From assembly GCA_030066245.1 (NCBI GenBank), contig JASJBY010000295.1:1-6462 (forward strand): 6,462 bases of DNA. Reading direction: 5' to 3'. Below the pieces are notes generated by a model. The model ran no database searches. It worked only from the letters and a program-made list of their open reading frames with translations, and was not told the DNA's origin. This document shows, piece after piece, positions 1-6,270 of this stretch (within the stretch, counting starts at the first letter, position 1; every line of letters begins with the position of its first letter). The position numbers and the translations under genes are program-made. Source of the DNA: Gammaproteobacteria bacterium. Lineage in GTDB: Bacteria > Pseudomonadota > Gammaproteobacteria > JAABTG01.

Positions 1-447
1 CATATGGTCGGCAGGATTCGCGACAAGCTCAGCGAGCTGGCTCCTGACCACGCGGCGGATTTCGCCCGCAACCACGACGCCTTCGTGGCCGAGCTGCGTG
101 CCCTCGATGCCGACTTGCATACGCTGCTTGATCCACTGCCGAACCGCAAGTTCATGGTGTTTCATCCGGCCTGGGGCTACTTCGCTGAAAGTTACGGGCT
201 GACCCAGGTCTCGATCGAGCGTGAGGGCAAGGAGCCGGGTGCGCGTGGACTGGCGGCGCTGATCGACCAGGCGAAGCAGGAGCAGGTCAAGGTGGTTTTC
301 GTGCAGCCGCAGTTCGACAAGCGCCAGGCACGCCAGGTGGCACAGGCTATCGGTGGCGTCGTGGTCTCTGTTGACCCGCTGGCCGCGGACTATGTCGACA
401 ACCTCCGCCGGGTCGGGCGCGAGTTTGCAAAAGCGTTGCAGCCTTGA
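1..447 (+). CDS. znuA: Zinc ABC transporter substrate-binding protein ZnuA (3' part)
   Basis: This is the C-terminal half of a cluster A-I (ZnuA/TroA-type) periplasmic metal-binding protein. The frame is open to the left edge of the window, so the start and signal peptide are missing; about 148 codons remain of the usual ~300. Visible landmarks, numbered from the ATG at base 4, are the FHPAWGYF block with a conserved histidine (H54), the EGKEPGARGL segment (residues 74-83) typical of the second lobe, and SVDPLAADY with an aspartate (D124). In the family, that His and Asp supply two of the metal ligands; the other His ligands and any His-rich loop would lie upstream. It should capture Zn2+ in the periplasm and hand it to ZnuB. 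The next gene, znuC, overlaps its stop codon. Mn-binding homologues share this fold, but the adjacent zur gene favours zinc. Confidence 0.92.
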   Translation, partial: HMVGRIRDKLSELAPDHAADFARNHDAFVAELRALDADLHTLLDPLPNRKFMVFHPAWGYFAESYGLTQVSIEREGKEPGARGLAALIDQAKQEQVKVVFVQPQFDKRQARQVAQAIGGVVVSVDPLAADYVDNLRRVGREFAKALQP

Positions 448-1205
448 AACCGGCGGTCGATATCCACGCGTTGAATTTCTCTTACGGCAGTGTGCCGACG
501 CTGTCAGGGATCGACCTGCAGGTCAAAGAGGGTGAGTTTCTCGGCATCGTTGGCCCGAATGCCGGTGGCAAGAGCACGCTGCTGAAACTGATCCTCGGCC
601 TGCTGAAACCGCAGTCAGGCCATATCAACGTGTTGGGCCAAACGCCGTGTGCGGCCAGCCGGCTGCTGGGCTATGTGCCGCAGTACCCGAGCTTCGCGCG
701 TGACTTTCCGATTTCGGTCGAGCAGGTGGTACAGTTGGGGCGGCTGGGCCTGGATCGGAATAGCGGACAGCGTAACGGTAAGTGGCATACCCTGTGGCCC
801 GGGCGGGTGTCCGGTGCCGATCGTGAGGCGATACGACATTCCCTGGCCGAGGTCGAAGCCGGTGACATCGCGAAGCGGCAGATCGGCAGCCTTTCCGGTG
901 GCCAGTTGCAGCGCGTGCTCTTGGCTCGGGCTTTGGGCGGCGAACCGCGCATCCTGATCCTCGACGAGCCGACCGCGAACATCGACCAGCGGATGGAGAG
1001 CGAGATCTTTGATCTGCTCAAGGCGCTGAACGCCCGCATGACCATCCTCGTGGTGTCGCACGACGTAGCCTACATCTCGCGCTACGTCAGTCGGGTCGCC
1101 TGCATCAATCGTACCCTGGTCTGCCATAACACCGATGCCATCGACGGAAATGCGATCCAGGAACTTTACGGGGAGCAGGTGCGCATGATTGCGCACAGCC
1201 ATTGA
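444..1205 (+). CDS. znuC: Zinc ABC transporter ATP-binding protein ZnuC
   Basis: This is the cytoplasmic ATPase that powers ZnuB-mediated zinc import. At 253 aa it is normal for the family. It has Walker A GPNAGGKST (residues 37-45), Q-loop Gln80, signature LSGGQ (150-154), Walker B LILDE with catalytic Glu175, and switch His206. The start is a TTG that shares bases with the TGA stop of znuA (TTGA), so translation is probably coupled. I see no good Shine-Dalgarno ahead of it, and no ATG precedes the Walker A motif in this frame. Between the Q-loop and the signature, roughly residues 104-122, lies a Gly/Trp/Arg-rich stretch (NSGQRNGKWHTLWPG) that looks like a short insertion relative to typical Zn/Mn ATPases, where LGR is followed quickly by the S-x-ADREA helix. 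The protein ends in HSH. The exact start is the least certain point. Confidence 0.93.
   Translation: MKPAVDIHALNFSYGSVPTLSGIDLQVKEGEFLGIVGPNAGGKSTLLKLILGLLKPQSGHINVLGQTPCAASRLLGYVPQYPSFARDFPISVEQVVQLGRLGLDRNSGQRNGKWHTLWPGRVSGADREAIRHSLAEVEAGDIAKRQIGSLSGGQLQRVLLARALGGEPRILILDEPTANIDQRMESEIFDLLKALNARMTILVVSHDVAYISRYVSRVACINRTLVCHNTDAIDGNAIQELYGEQVRMIAHSH
1179..1196 (+). promoter_or_regulatory. Perfect 7-bp inverted repeat at the znuC-znuB junction
   Basis: GTGCGCA, a TGAT loop, then TGCGCAC form a perfect 7-bp stem with a 4-base loop. It lies in the last codons of znuC and ends 12 bases before the znuB ATG. In mRNA it would be a stable GC-rich hairpin just upstream of, or partly over, the ribosome entry region of znuB, which has no clear Shine-Dalgarno. 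It could make znuB translation depend on ribosomes finishing znuC. There is no T-tract, so it is not an intrinsic terminator. The repeat is seen directly; the role is inference. Confidence 0.4.
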
Positions 1206-1208
1206 CCG

Positions 1209-2084
1209 ATGGACGGTTTTTTCACTGCACTGTTGCAGCACGCCTTCCTGCAGACTGCCGTAGCCACGGCGCTGCTGGCGAGCATCGGCTGCGGAATCAT
1301 GGGCACCTATGTGGTCGTCAAGCGTATTGCCTTTATTGCTGGCGGCATCGCCCACTCGGTGCTCGGTGGCATGGGTGCGGCCGTATACTTCGGTTTCGAA
1401 CCGCTTCACGGTGCCCTGCCGGCCGCCATCGCAGCCGCGCTGCTGATCGGGTGGGTGCGGCTGCACTGGCACGCACAGGAGGATACGCTGATCAGCGCTT
1501 TGTGGGCGATCGGCATGGCGGTCGGCGTGCTGTTCATTGCGAAGGCGCCGGGCTACCAGGCCAACCTGATGAGCTATTTGTTCGGCAACATCCTTCTCGT
1601 GCCACGCGAGAGCCTGTGGTTTATGATCGCACTCGATCTAATACTGCTCGCGACAGTCGCCGCCTATCACCGCCAGTTCCTCGCCGTGGTGTTCGATGAA
1701 GAGTTCGCCCGCTTGCGCGGCGTGCCGGTCGGATTCTTCTATTTGCTGTTGCTGGTCCTGGTCGCGGTGACGGTCGTGCTGCTGATCCAGGTCGTCGGCC
1801 TGATCCTGGTACTGGCACTCCTGACACTGCCGGCAGCCGTTGCCGGTCACTATGTCCATTCGCTCGGCCGCATGATGCTGATTGCGACACTGCTGGGTGC
1901 GGCGTTGAGCATCGCGGGCCTGGCCCTGTCGTACGGCCCGGATCTTCCGGCCGGCCCGACCATCATCCTTCTCGTGGGCGGAGTCTATGTGTTGTCCGCG
2001 ATGTTGGCTCAGATCCTCGATCGTCGCCGTGCCCGAGTGGCCGCCGCACGGGGCACATGGCAAGGAGAAACCGGTGAACAATAA
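1209..2084 (+). CDS. znuB: Zinc ABC transporter permease ZnuB (ABC-3 family)
   Basis: This is the inner-membrane channel of the ZnuABC importer, 291 aa. It is highly hydrophobic with many predicted transmembrane segments (for example about residues 13-35, 40-62, 68-85, 95-113, 135-155, 175-200, 200-216, 220-245 and 250-270). It carries the family's features: GTYVVVKRIAFIAGGIAHSV near the N-terminus, an SYLFGNIL segment, and the DEEFARLRGVP cytoplasmic loop that contacts the ATPase, followed by the long VVGLILVLALLTLPAAVA helix. The ATG comes three bases after the znuC stop and is the first start in this frame that includes the whole first membrane segment. The C-terminus is polar (DRRRARVAAARG) and its coding sequence overlaps the start of zur by 11 bases. 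Exact helix boundaries are estimates from hydrophobicity. Confidence 0.93.
   Translation: MDGFFTALLQHAFLQTAVATALLASIGCGIMGTYVVVKRIAFIAGGIAHSVLGGMGAAVYFGFEPLHGALPAAIAAALLIGWVRLHWHAQEDTLISALWAIGMAVGVLFIAKAPGYQANLMSYLFGNILLVPRESLWFMIALDLILLATVAAYHRQFLAVVFDEEFARLRGVPVGFFYLLLLVLVAVTVVLLIQVVGLILVLALLTLPAAVAGHYVHSLGRMMLIATLLGAALSIAGLALSYGPDLPAGPTIILLVGGVYVLSAMLAQILDRRRARVAAARGTWQGETGEQ
2062..2067 (+). promoter_or_regulatory. Shine-Dalgarno AAGGAG that sets the zur start
   Basis: AAGGAG lies inside the end of znuB, six bases before the GTG at 2074. The same reading frame stays open upstream to an ATG at 1987, but only the GTG has a ribosome site, and only it gives a Fur-family protein of normal length. 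It therefore decides the zur start. Confidence 0.8.
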
Positions 2085-2529
2085 GCAACTCACCCATGTA
2101 CTGGAGCGTGCCGAGGCCCTGTGCCGTGAACGCGGCGTGCGGTTGACCGATCAACGCAAGGCAGTCCTTCGACTGTTGTGCCTGTCGGACACGCCGGTGA
2201 GCGCCTACGAGTTGCTGGACTTGATGCGCGGCATCGTCAAGAATCCTTCGCCACCGACGGTCTATCGGGCGTTGGATTTCCTACTCGAGCAAGGACTGGC
2301 GCACAAGCTCGAGAGCCTTCACGCCTACGTGGGCTGCATGCATCCAGATCACCCGCACGCAAGCCAGTTCATGATCTGTGATGACTGCGGCGAGGTCGCC
2401 GAGGTCGAGGACCCCAGTGTGGCCAAGAGTTTGAAGGCCGCCGGCAAGGCGATCGGATTCCGTACCAAGCGGCCGGTTGTTGAGCTGCTGGGGACCTGTG
2501 CACAGTGCTCCGCAAAGCACGACCAATAG
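2074..2529 (+). CDS. zur: Fur-family zinc uptake regulator Zur
   Basis: This 151-aa Fur-family repressor would bind operators of zinc-uptake genes when loaded with Zn2+. An N-terminal winged helix (residues about 1-80) contains LTDQRKAVLRLL and the recognition region PSPPTVYRALDFLLEQGL. The C-terminal metal/dimer domain has two CxxC pairs, C102/C105 and C142/C145, the structural zinc site. It also has H77, C88, H95 and E110, which line up (within one position from H95 on) with the regulatory zinc ligands known for E. coli Zur (H77, C88, H96, E111). This spacing, especially C88, supports Zur over Fur or PerR. I chose the GTG with a strong Shine-Dalgarno rather than the ATG at 1987, which would add 29 residues read from inside znuB. 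Its place between znuB and a second zinc module implies co-expression with its targets. Confidence 0.92.
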   Translation: MNNKQLTHVLERAEALCRERGVRLTDQRKAVLRLLCLSDTPVSAYELLDLMRGIVKNPSPPTVYRALDFLLEQGLAHKLESLHAYVGCMHPDHPHASQFMICDDCGEVAEVEDPSVAKSLKAAGKAIGFRTKRPVVELLGTCAQCSAKHDQ

Positions 2530-2570
2530 GGTTTCTTCAACCGACATCGAGTTCTGTCCATCGAGCTGAA

Positions 2571-2576
2571 AAGGAG
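2571..2576 (+). promoter_or_regulatory. Shine-Dalgarno AAGGAG for the ZrgA-like gene
   Basis: AAGGAG sits nine bases ahead of the ATG at 2586 in the 56-bp gap after zur. It marks that ATG, which is directly followed by a signal peptide, as the true start rather than in-frame upstream codons from 2505. I see no AT-rich Zur-type palindrome and no clear promoter in this gap. Confidence 0.75.
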
Positions 2577-2585
2577 ACATCGAAC

Positions 2586-3263
2586 ATGAAACTGAATCGA
2601 ATTGCCCTGACGGCTTCTCTGCTTGCTCCGCTGGCGCTGGTCGCGCCCTGGGTGTCCGCGGACGAGAAACACGAGCACGAGCACGAACATGATCATGAAA
2701 AGCGCCAGCATGACGCCCATGTTCACGGCATCGCCGCCCTAAATCTGGCGCTCGAAGGCCAAGAGGTGCACGTCGAACTCAATAGTCCGGCCGCGAATAT
2801 TGTCGGCTTCGAGCATGCGCCTTCGTCCGAGGCTGACCACGCCGCGCTGGACAAGGCCGTCGCCACGCTGAAGGACGGTGACCGGCTGTTCCGCTTCAAC
2901 GCCGAAGCCGGCTGCCGCATGGAAAAAGCGGATGTCACCTCCACGCTGCTTGACGAAGAGCACGATGAACATGGGGACAAGCATGCAAGTGCTCACGATC
3001 ATGAAAAGGAAGATGGACACGGTCATGAGAAGCTTGAGCACGAAGAGCACGCACATGAGGGGCACGAGCAGGAAGGCGAGACTCACTCGGATATCGAAGC
3101 CGCCTATCACTTCGAATGCGAGCAGCCGGGCAAGCTGAAGAACCTGACCGTTGAGCTGTTCGAAGCCTTTCCGGGCACGGAGAAGCTCAAAGTTCAGTAC
3201 GTCATCGAAAGCAAACAAGGGGCCGCAGACCTGACAGCGGCCAGCCACGTGGTCAGATTCTGA
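2586..3263 (+). CDS. zrgA: ZrgA/DUF2796-family His-rich periplasmic zinc-uptake protein
   Basis: A 225-aa secreted protein of the DUF2796 family (ZrgA in Vibrio, PA4063 in Pseudomonas), linked to zinc acquisition under Zur control. Residues 1-25 are a Sec signal peptide with a likely cut after VSA. The mature N-terminus begins with alternating His and acidic residues (29-37) and the family hallmark HVHG (45-48). A conserved-looking core (NSPAANIVGFEHAP, 66-79) follows, then a long His/Glu/Asp-rich linker (about 123-168), and a C-terminal domain with YHFEC and FPGTEKLKVQYV. I count 25 histidines. Cys110 and Cys178 could form a disulfide. It should bind zinc in the periplasm, as a buffer or as a donor to ZnuA or to the ABC pair encoded next; which partner is not known from sequence. 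The low-complexity linker is probably disordered without metal. The symbol is by family resemblance. Confidence 0.85.
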   Translation: MKLNRIALTASLLAPLALVAPWVSADEKHEHEHEHDHEKRQHDAHVHGIAALNLALEGQEVHVELNSPAANIVGFEHAPSSEADHAALDKAVATLKDGDRLFRFNAEAGCRMEKADVTSTLLDEEHDEHGDKHASAHDHEKEDGHGHEKLEHEEHAHEGHEQEGETHSDIEAAYHFECEQPGKLKNLTVELFEAFPGTEKLKVQYVIESKQGAADLTAASHVVRF

Positions 3264-3325
3264 GCCTGGATTTCGTGAATAGCGCGTATCAGCCGCCGAG
3301 CTTGGCCAGAAGATAGGGATCTACA

Positions 3326-4033
3326 GTGGTCATCGACGTAAGGGAGCTGGAGTTCCGCTGGCAGCCGCAAGCACCGACGGTCTTGTCCATCGATGCTTTG
3401 CAGGTTGCGCCAGGCGAATGCGTGTTTATCAAAGGCCCGAGTGGCAGCGGAAAAAGCACCTTGTTGAGCCTGCTGTCAGGGGTTACGACGGCTGTCGCCG
3501 GGACGGTGCGTGTCATGGACCAGGCATTGGAACGGCTTGCCGGCGTCCAGCGCGACCACTTCCGGGCAAATCACATCGGTTACATCTTCCAGATGTTCAA
3601 TCTGATTCCCTATCTGTCGGTGGCCGACAACGTGATGCTGCCTTGTCGCTTCTCGGCACGCCGGCGCGCCAGGGCGTTGGCGCGTGGCAACGGCCTGGAA
3701 GCCGAAGCGAGGCGCCTGCTGCGACATCTCGACATGGATCATCCCGACCTTCATCAGCGCGCGGTCACGACGCTAAGTGTCGGCCAGCAGCAGCGCGTCG
3801 CGGCAGCACGCGCCCTGATGGGCTCCCCGGAGCTCCTTATCGCCGACGAGCCGACCTCATCGCTGGATGCGGATCGGCGCGAGTCTTTCATCCGATTATT
3901 GTTCAACGAATGCCGTGAGGTGGGCGCTACGCTGATTTTCGTCAGTCACGACGCCTCGCTGGAACGCCTGTTCGATCGGACGGTCGACCTCGCGACCACG
4001 AATCGCTCGGCACACGCCGTGACCGAGGCCTGA
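3326..4033 (+). CDS. LolD/MacB-type ABC transporter ATP-binding protein (ZrgA-associated)
   Basis: A 235-aa ABC ATPase of the MacB/LolD group. It has Walker A GPSGSGKST (residues 37-45), a Q-loop in YIFQMFNLIPYLSV (Gln89), a signature reading LSVGQ (150-154) instead of LSGGQ, Walker B LLIADE with Glu175, the D-loop SSLD, and switch His208. FNLIPYLSVADNVMLP is typical of this group. The GTG start is preceded by AGGGA six bases upstream. Its partner permease begins three bases after its stop, and a ZrgA gene precedes it by 62 bp; the same trio occurs in Pseudomonas as PA4063-PA4065. Transporters of this fold usually move or extract envelope substrates or transmit force rather than import ions, so its zinc-related task is unclear. 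A His/Arg-rich segment (about 109-145, RFSARRRARALARG onward) looks longer than in a typical LolD. Confidence 0.88.
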   Translation: MVIDVRELEFRWQPQAPTVLSIDALQVAPGECVFIKGPSGSGKSTLLSLLSGVTTAVAGTVRVMDQALERLAGVQRDHFRANHIGYIFQMFNLIPYLSVADNVMLPCRFSARRRARALARGNGLEAEARRLLRHLDMDHPDLHQRAVTTLSVGQQQRVAAARALMGSPELLIADEPTSSLDADRRESFIRLLFNECREVGATLIFVSHDASLERLFDRTVDLATTNRSAHAVTEA

Positions 4034-4036
4034 GCC

Positions 4037-5296
4037 GTGGCGATCTTCTCATTGGCCTGGAAGAGTCTGATAAATAGACGTTTCACGGCCCTGCTGACGG
4101 TGGTTTCCATTGCGCTGAGCGTCGCCCTGCTGGTTGGCGTCGAGCGCCTGCGCACTGAGGCGCGCGCGAGCTTCGCGAATACGCTGTCAGGAACGGACCT
4201 GATCTTAGGGGCACGCAGTGGACCGGTGCAGCTGCTGCTGTACGCGGTTTTTCGTATCGGTGATGCGACCAACAACATCTCCTGGAAAAGCTACCAGGAT
4301 ATCGCCGCATATCCGAAGGTGGCGTGGACCGTACCGATTTCGCTGGGTGATTCACATCGTGGATTTCGTGTCCTGGGTACGACCCCGGCCTATTTCGAAC
4401 ACTACCGCTACGCACGTGGTCGGCCACTGGCAATCGCCGAAGGGCGGCAGTTCACTGACCTTTACGACGCTGTTCTCGGCGCAGAGGTGGCAGAAAAGCT
4501 CGATTACAGCATCGGCGATCCCATCATCGTTGCGCATGGCGCCAGCGACGTCAGCTTTGCTCGACACGATGACAAGCCGTTCCGTGTAGTGGGAATACTC
4601 GCGCGCACCGGTACGCCGGTTGACCGCACCGTGCACGTCAGCCTCGAGGCAATCGAGGCGATCCACATCGACTGGCAGAGCGGCGCGCCGATTCCCGGCG
4701 TGTCAATCTCGGCGGAACAGGCTCGGGGGATGGACCTCACACCCAAGGTGATTACCGCCGCCCTGGTTGGCTTGAAGTCTAAGGTCGCCACCTTCCGAGT
4801 GCAGCGCTTCATCAATGACTATCCCGAGGAGCCGCTCTCGGCGATCCTGCCGGGCGTGGCGCTCAGCCAGCTCTGGGATCTGATCGGTGTTGCCGAGAAC
4901 GCATTGCTTATCGTCTCGGTGTTCGTGGTCGTGGTCGGGTTATTCGGTATGTTGACTGCCTTGTTGACGAGTCTCAACGAGCGACGCCGCGAGATGGCCA
5001 TACTGCGCTCGGTCGGTGCGCGCCCGGGTCACGTGTTTGCGTTGATCATGGGTGAGGCGGGTTTTCTCACGCTGCTCGGTGTTCTCTTCGGCCTGGCGTT
5101 TCTCTACCTGTTGCTGCTCGCTGGTCAGCCGATTGTCGAGAGCCGATTCGGGATCTTCATCGAAATCGGTGGTCTGTCCCCCTACGAGTGGATCCTGCTT
5201 GGTGCGGTGGTGGCTGCGGGCTTCCTGGTGGGTAGTATCCCCAGTTACCGGGCTTACCAGCTGTCGCTGGCCGACGGCTTGTCAGTACGGGTGTAG
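4037..5296 (+). CDS. MacB/FtsX-type ABC transporter permease (ZrgA-associated)
   Basis: A 419-aa inner-membrane permease of the FtsX/MacB/LolCE superfamily. Its layout is typical: one N-terminal transmembrane helix (about 17-34), a large periplasmic domain (about 38-282), then three helices (about 286-311, 333-362 and 384-401). The cytoplasmic loop ERRREMAILRSVGA (315-328) is the hallmark that engages the ATPase. The GTG start has GAGG eight bases upstream and follows the ATPase stop by three bases, so the two are translated as a pair. It resembles PA4065 of the Zur-regulated Pseudomonas cluster. The periplasmic domain could contact ZrgA or an outer-membrane partner, but no partner is visible here. 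A DUF3299-type protein follows the equivalent gene in Pseudomonas; here the next gene is unrelated and convergent. Confidence 0.88.
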   Translation: MAIFSLAWKSLINRRFTALLTVVSIALSVALLVGVERLRTEARASFANTLSGTDLILGARSGPVQLLLYAVFRIGDATNNISWKSYQDIAAYPKVAWTVPISLGDSHRGFRVLGTTPAYFEHYRYARGRPLAIAEGRQFTDLYDAVLGAEVAEKLDYSIGDPIIVAHGASDVSFARHDDKPFRVVGILARTGTPVDRTVHVSLEAIEAIHIDWQSGAPIPGVSISAEQARGMDLTPKVITAALVGLKSKVATFRVQRFINDYPEEPLSAILPGVALSQLWDLIGVAENALLIVSVFVVVVGLFGMLTALLTSLNERRREMAILRSVGARPGHVFALIMGEAGFLTLLGVLFGLAFLYLLLLAGQPIVESRFGIFIEIGGLSPYEWILLGAVVAAGFLVGSIPSYRAYQLSLADGLSVRV

Positions 5297-5397
5297 CGCG
5301 CATTTTTCATTAGGCGGACTCGGTTTCCACGCAAACGTTGCAATGTTCAAAGCCCTGGCTTCGCTTGGTAAATGAAGAAGGAGTTTCCGCTGGCCGT
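5297..5397 (+). other. Convergent intergenic gap, no clear terminator
   Basis: About 100 bases separate the facing ends of the permease and HAD genes. I looked for a bidirectional terminator and found only weak possibilities: a short AGCC/GGCT repeat at 5351-5360 with too small a loop, and AATGAA/TTCATT arms at 5371-5376 and 5397-5402. Neither has a GC-rich stem followed by a T-run. Termination here may be Rho-dependent. Confidence 0.4.
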
Positions 5398-6270
5398 TCA
5401 TTCTTCGATGCCCGCCAACGACTCCAGCACGTAATTCGGTGTCATGTCCTCGGGCCAGTCGGCAGTGCTTTCCTGGGCCAGACCGGACAGAACCAGCGCC
5501 GAGTCGATGCCGAATCGCCGTGCGCCGAGAATGTCGGTCGCTAGCTGATCGCCGAACATGACCATGTCCCGGGTTCCCGCGCGCCGGGAGGCTTCCTCGA
5601 AGATAGGGCTGTAAGGTTTTCCGAGACGCACGAAGTCCAGACCTCTGTCGTGATAGCGCTCGCGTAGGACGGCCTCCAGCATGGCTGCCAGACTTCCTGC
5701 AGTGATGCCGTATCGGCCCGGGGAAAAAGGGTAGACCAGGTCCGGGTTACAGAGCACCAGGTGCAAGCTGTGACCGGCGTCCAGGCGGCGGAAAAGAGCA
5801 CTGAGGACTGCGTCGATGGTCTCCACGAAGGGGAAGCCGGCCTGGTCCGCGATAACGATGACCTCTGCGTCCTCACCCGCAGGCACCGGCATGCCCCCCG
5901 CAAGCTTTACGTACTCTACCGACTCGTTCGTGCCCAGCACGGCACAGGCCTTGCCCGTCAGCGCCTGTGCTTCGAAGTACGGTTCCAGCAGCATGCCCGA
6001 CGTGATGAGGCGCTCCGCAGGGACCTCCAGCCCCATCTCTTGGAGACCCGATGCCATGTTGCCGGGCAGCCGGCTCGCTGAGTTGGTGAGCACAAAGTAG
6101 GTTTTTCCTGTGGTATTCAGATGGCTGATAAGCTCGCACGCGCCAGCCAGCGGCCCCGCCTTATCCACCAGTACACCATAGGCGTCAAAGAGCAACACCG
6201 GATACTGTTCCATGAGTGTCCCAATGTTGGACAAACCCGGCTCACCCACCACCCGCTTCTCACTATTCAC
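5398..6270 (-). CDS. HAD-superfamily hydrolase, subfamily IIA (NagD-like)
   Basis: A 290-aa cytoplasmic HAD-fold enzyme with a C2-type cap, like NagD/UmpH and the related TIGR01459 group. Motif I is LFDAYGVLVD with nucleophile Asp29, motif II is LTNSAS (Thr62/Asn63), motif III is Lys218 in LGKPY, and motif IV is MFGDQLATDILGA (Asp241, Asp246). The usual acid two residues after the nucleophile is a tyrosine (Tyr31), so normal phosphatase chemistry is in doubt; the substrate cannot be told from sequence. The GTG start is the furthest upstream possible, because a stop lies two codons before it. Codons 1-6 fall within a repeat unit, and GTG codons 7 or 8 are alternatives. An ATG at 6213 (codon 20) seems too late, because GLSNI (12-16) resembles the GLS segment that often precedes motif I in relatives. 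It is convergent with the zinc operon and has no evident link to it. Confidence 0.85.
   Translation of the reverse strand: MNSEKRVVGEPGLSNIGTLMEQYPVLLFDAYGVLVDKAGPLAGACELISHLNTTGKTYFVLTNSASRLPGNMASGLQEMGLEVPAERLITSGMLLEPYFEAQALTGKACAVLGTNESVEYVKLAGGMPVPAGEDAEVIVIADQAGFPFVETIDAVLSALFRRLDAGHSLHLVLCNPDLVYPFSPGRYGITAGSLAAMLEAVLRERYHDRGLDFVRLGKPYSPIFEEASRRAGTRDMVMFGDQLATDILGARRFGIDSALVLSGLAQESTADWPEDMTPNYVLESLAGIEE

Noticed and set aside
615..1472. 285-aa open frame on the minus strand across znuC and znuB
   Set aside because: It lies opposite two well-supported ABC genes, has a biased composition typical of an antisense shadow of GC-rich coding DNA, and shows no recognisable motif.
1987..2073. 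Longer zur reading frame starting at an ATG inside znuB
   Set aside because: The added 29 residues are out-of-frame znuB sequence, no ribosome site precedes them, and the GTG at 2074 has a strong one and gives normal family length.
2739..3248. 169-aa minus-strand frame opposite zrgA with hydrophobic stretches
   Set aside because: The Val/Leu/Met-rich segments are simply the complement of His and Glu codons in zrgA; there is no ribosome site or family resemblance.
3272..3282. TTCGTGAATAG after zrgA matching the repeat at the HAD start (minus strand)
   Set aside because: An 11-base match within 6.4 kb is expected by chance, and no tandem units accompany it.
3264..3325. Possible terminator between zrgA and the ATPase gene
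   Set aside because: Only a weak GCC/GGC stem is visible, with no T-run, so a continuing transcript is the simpler reading.
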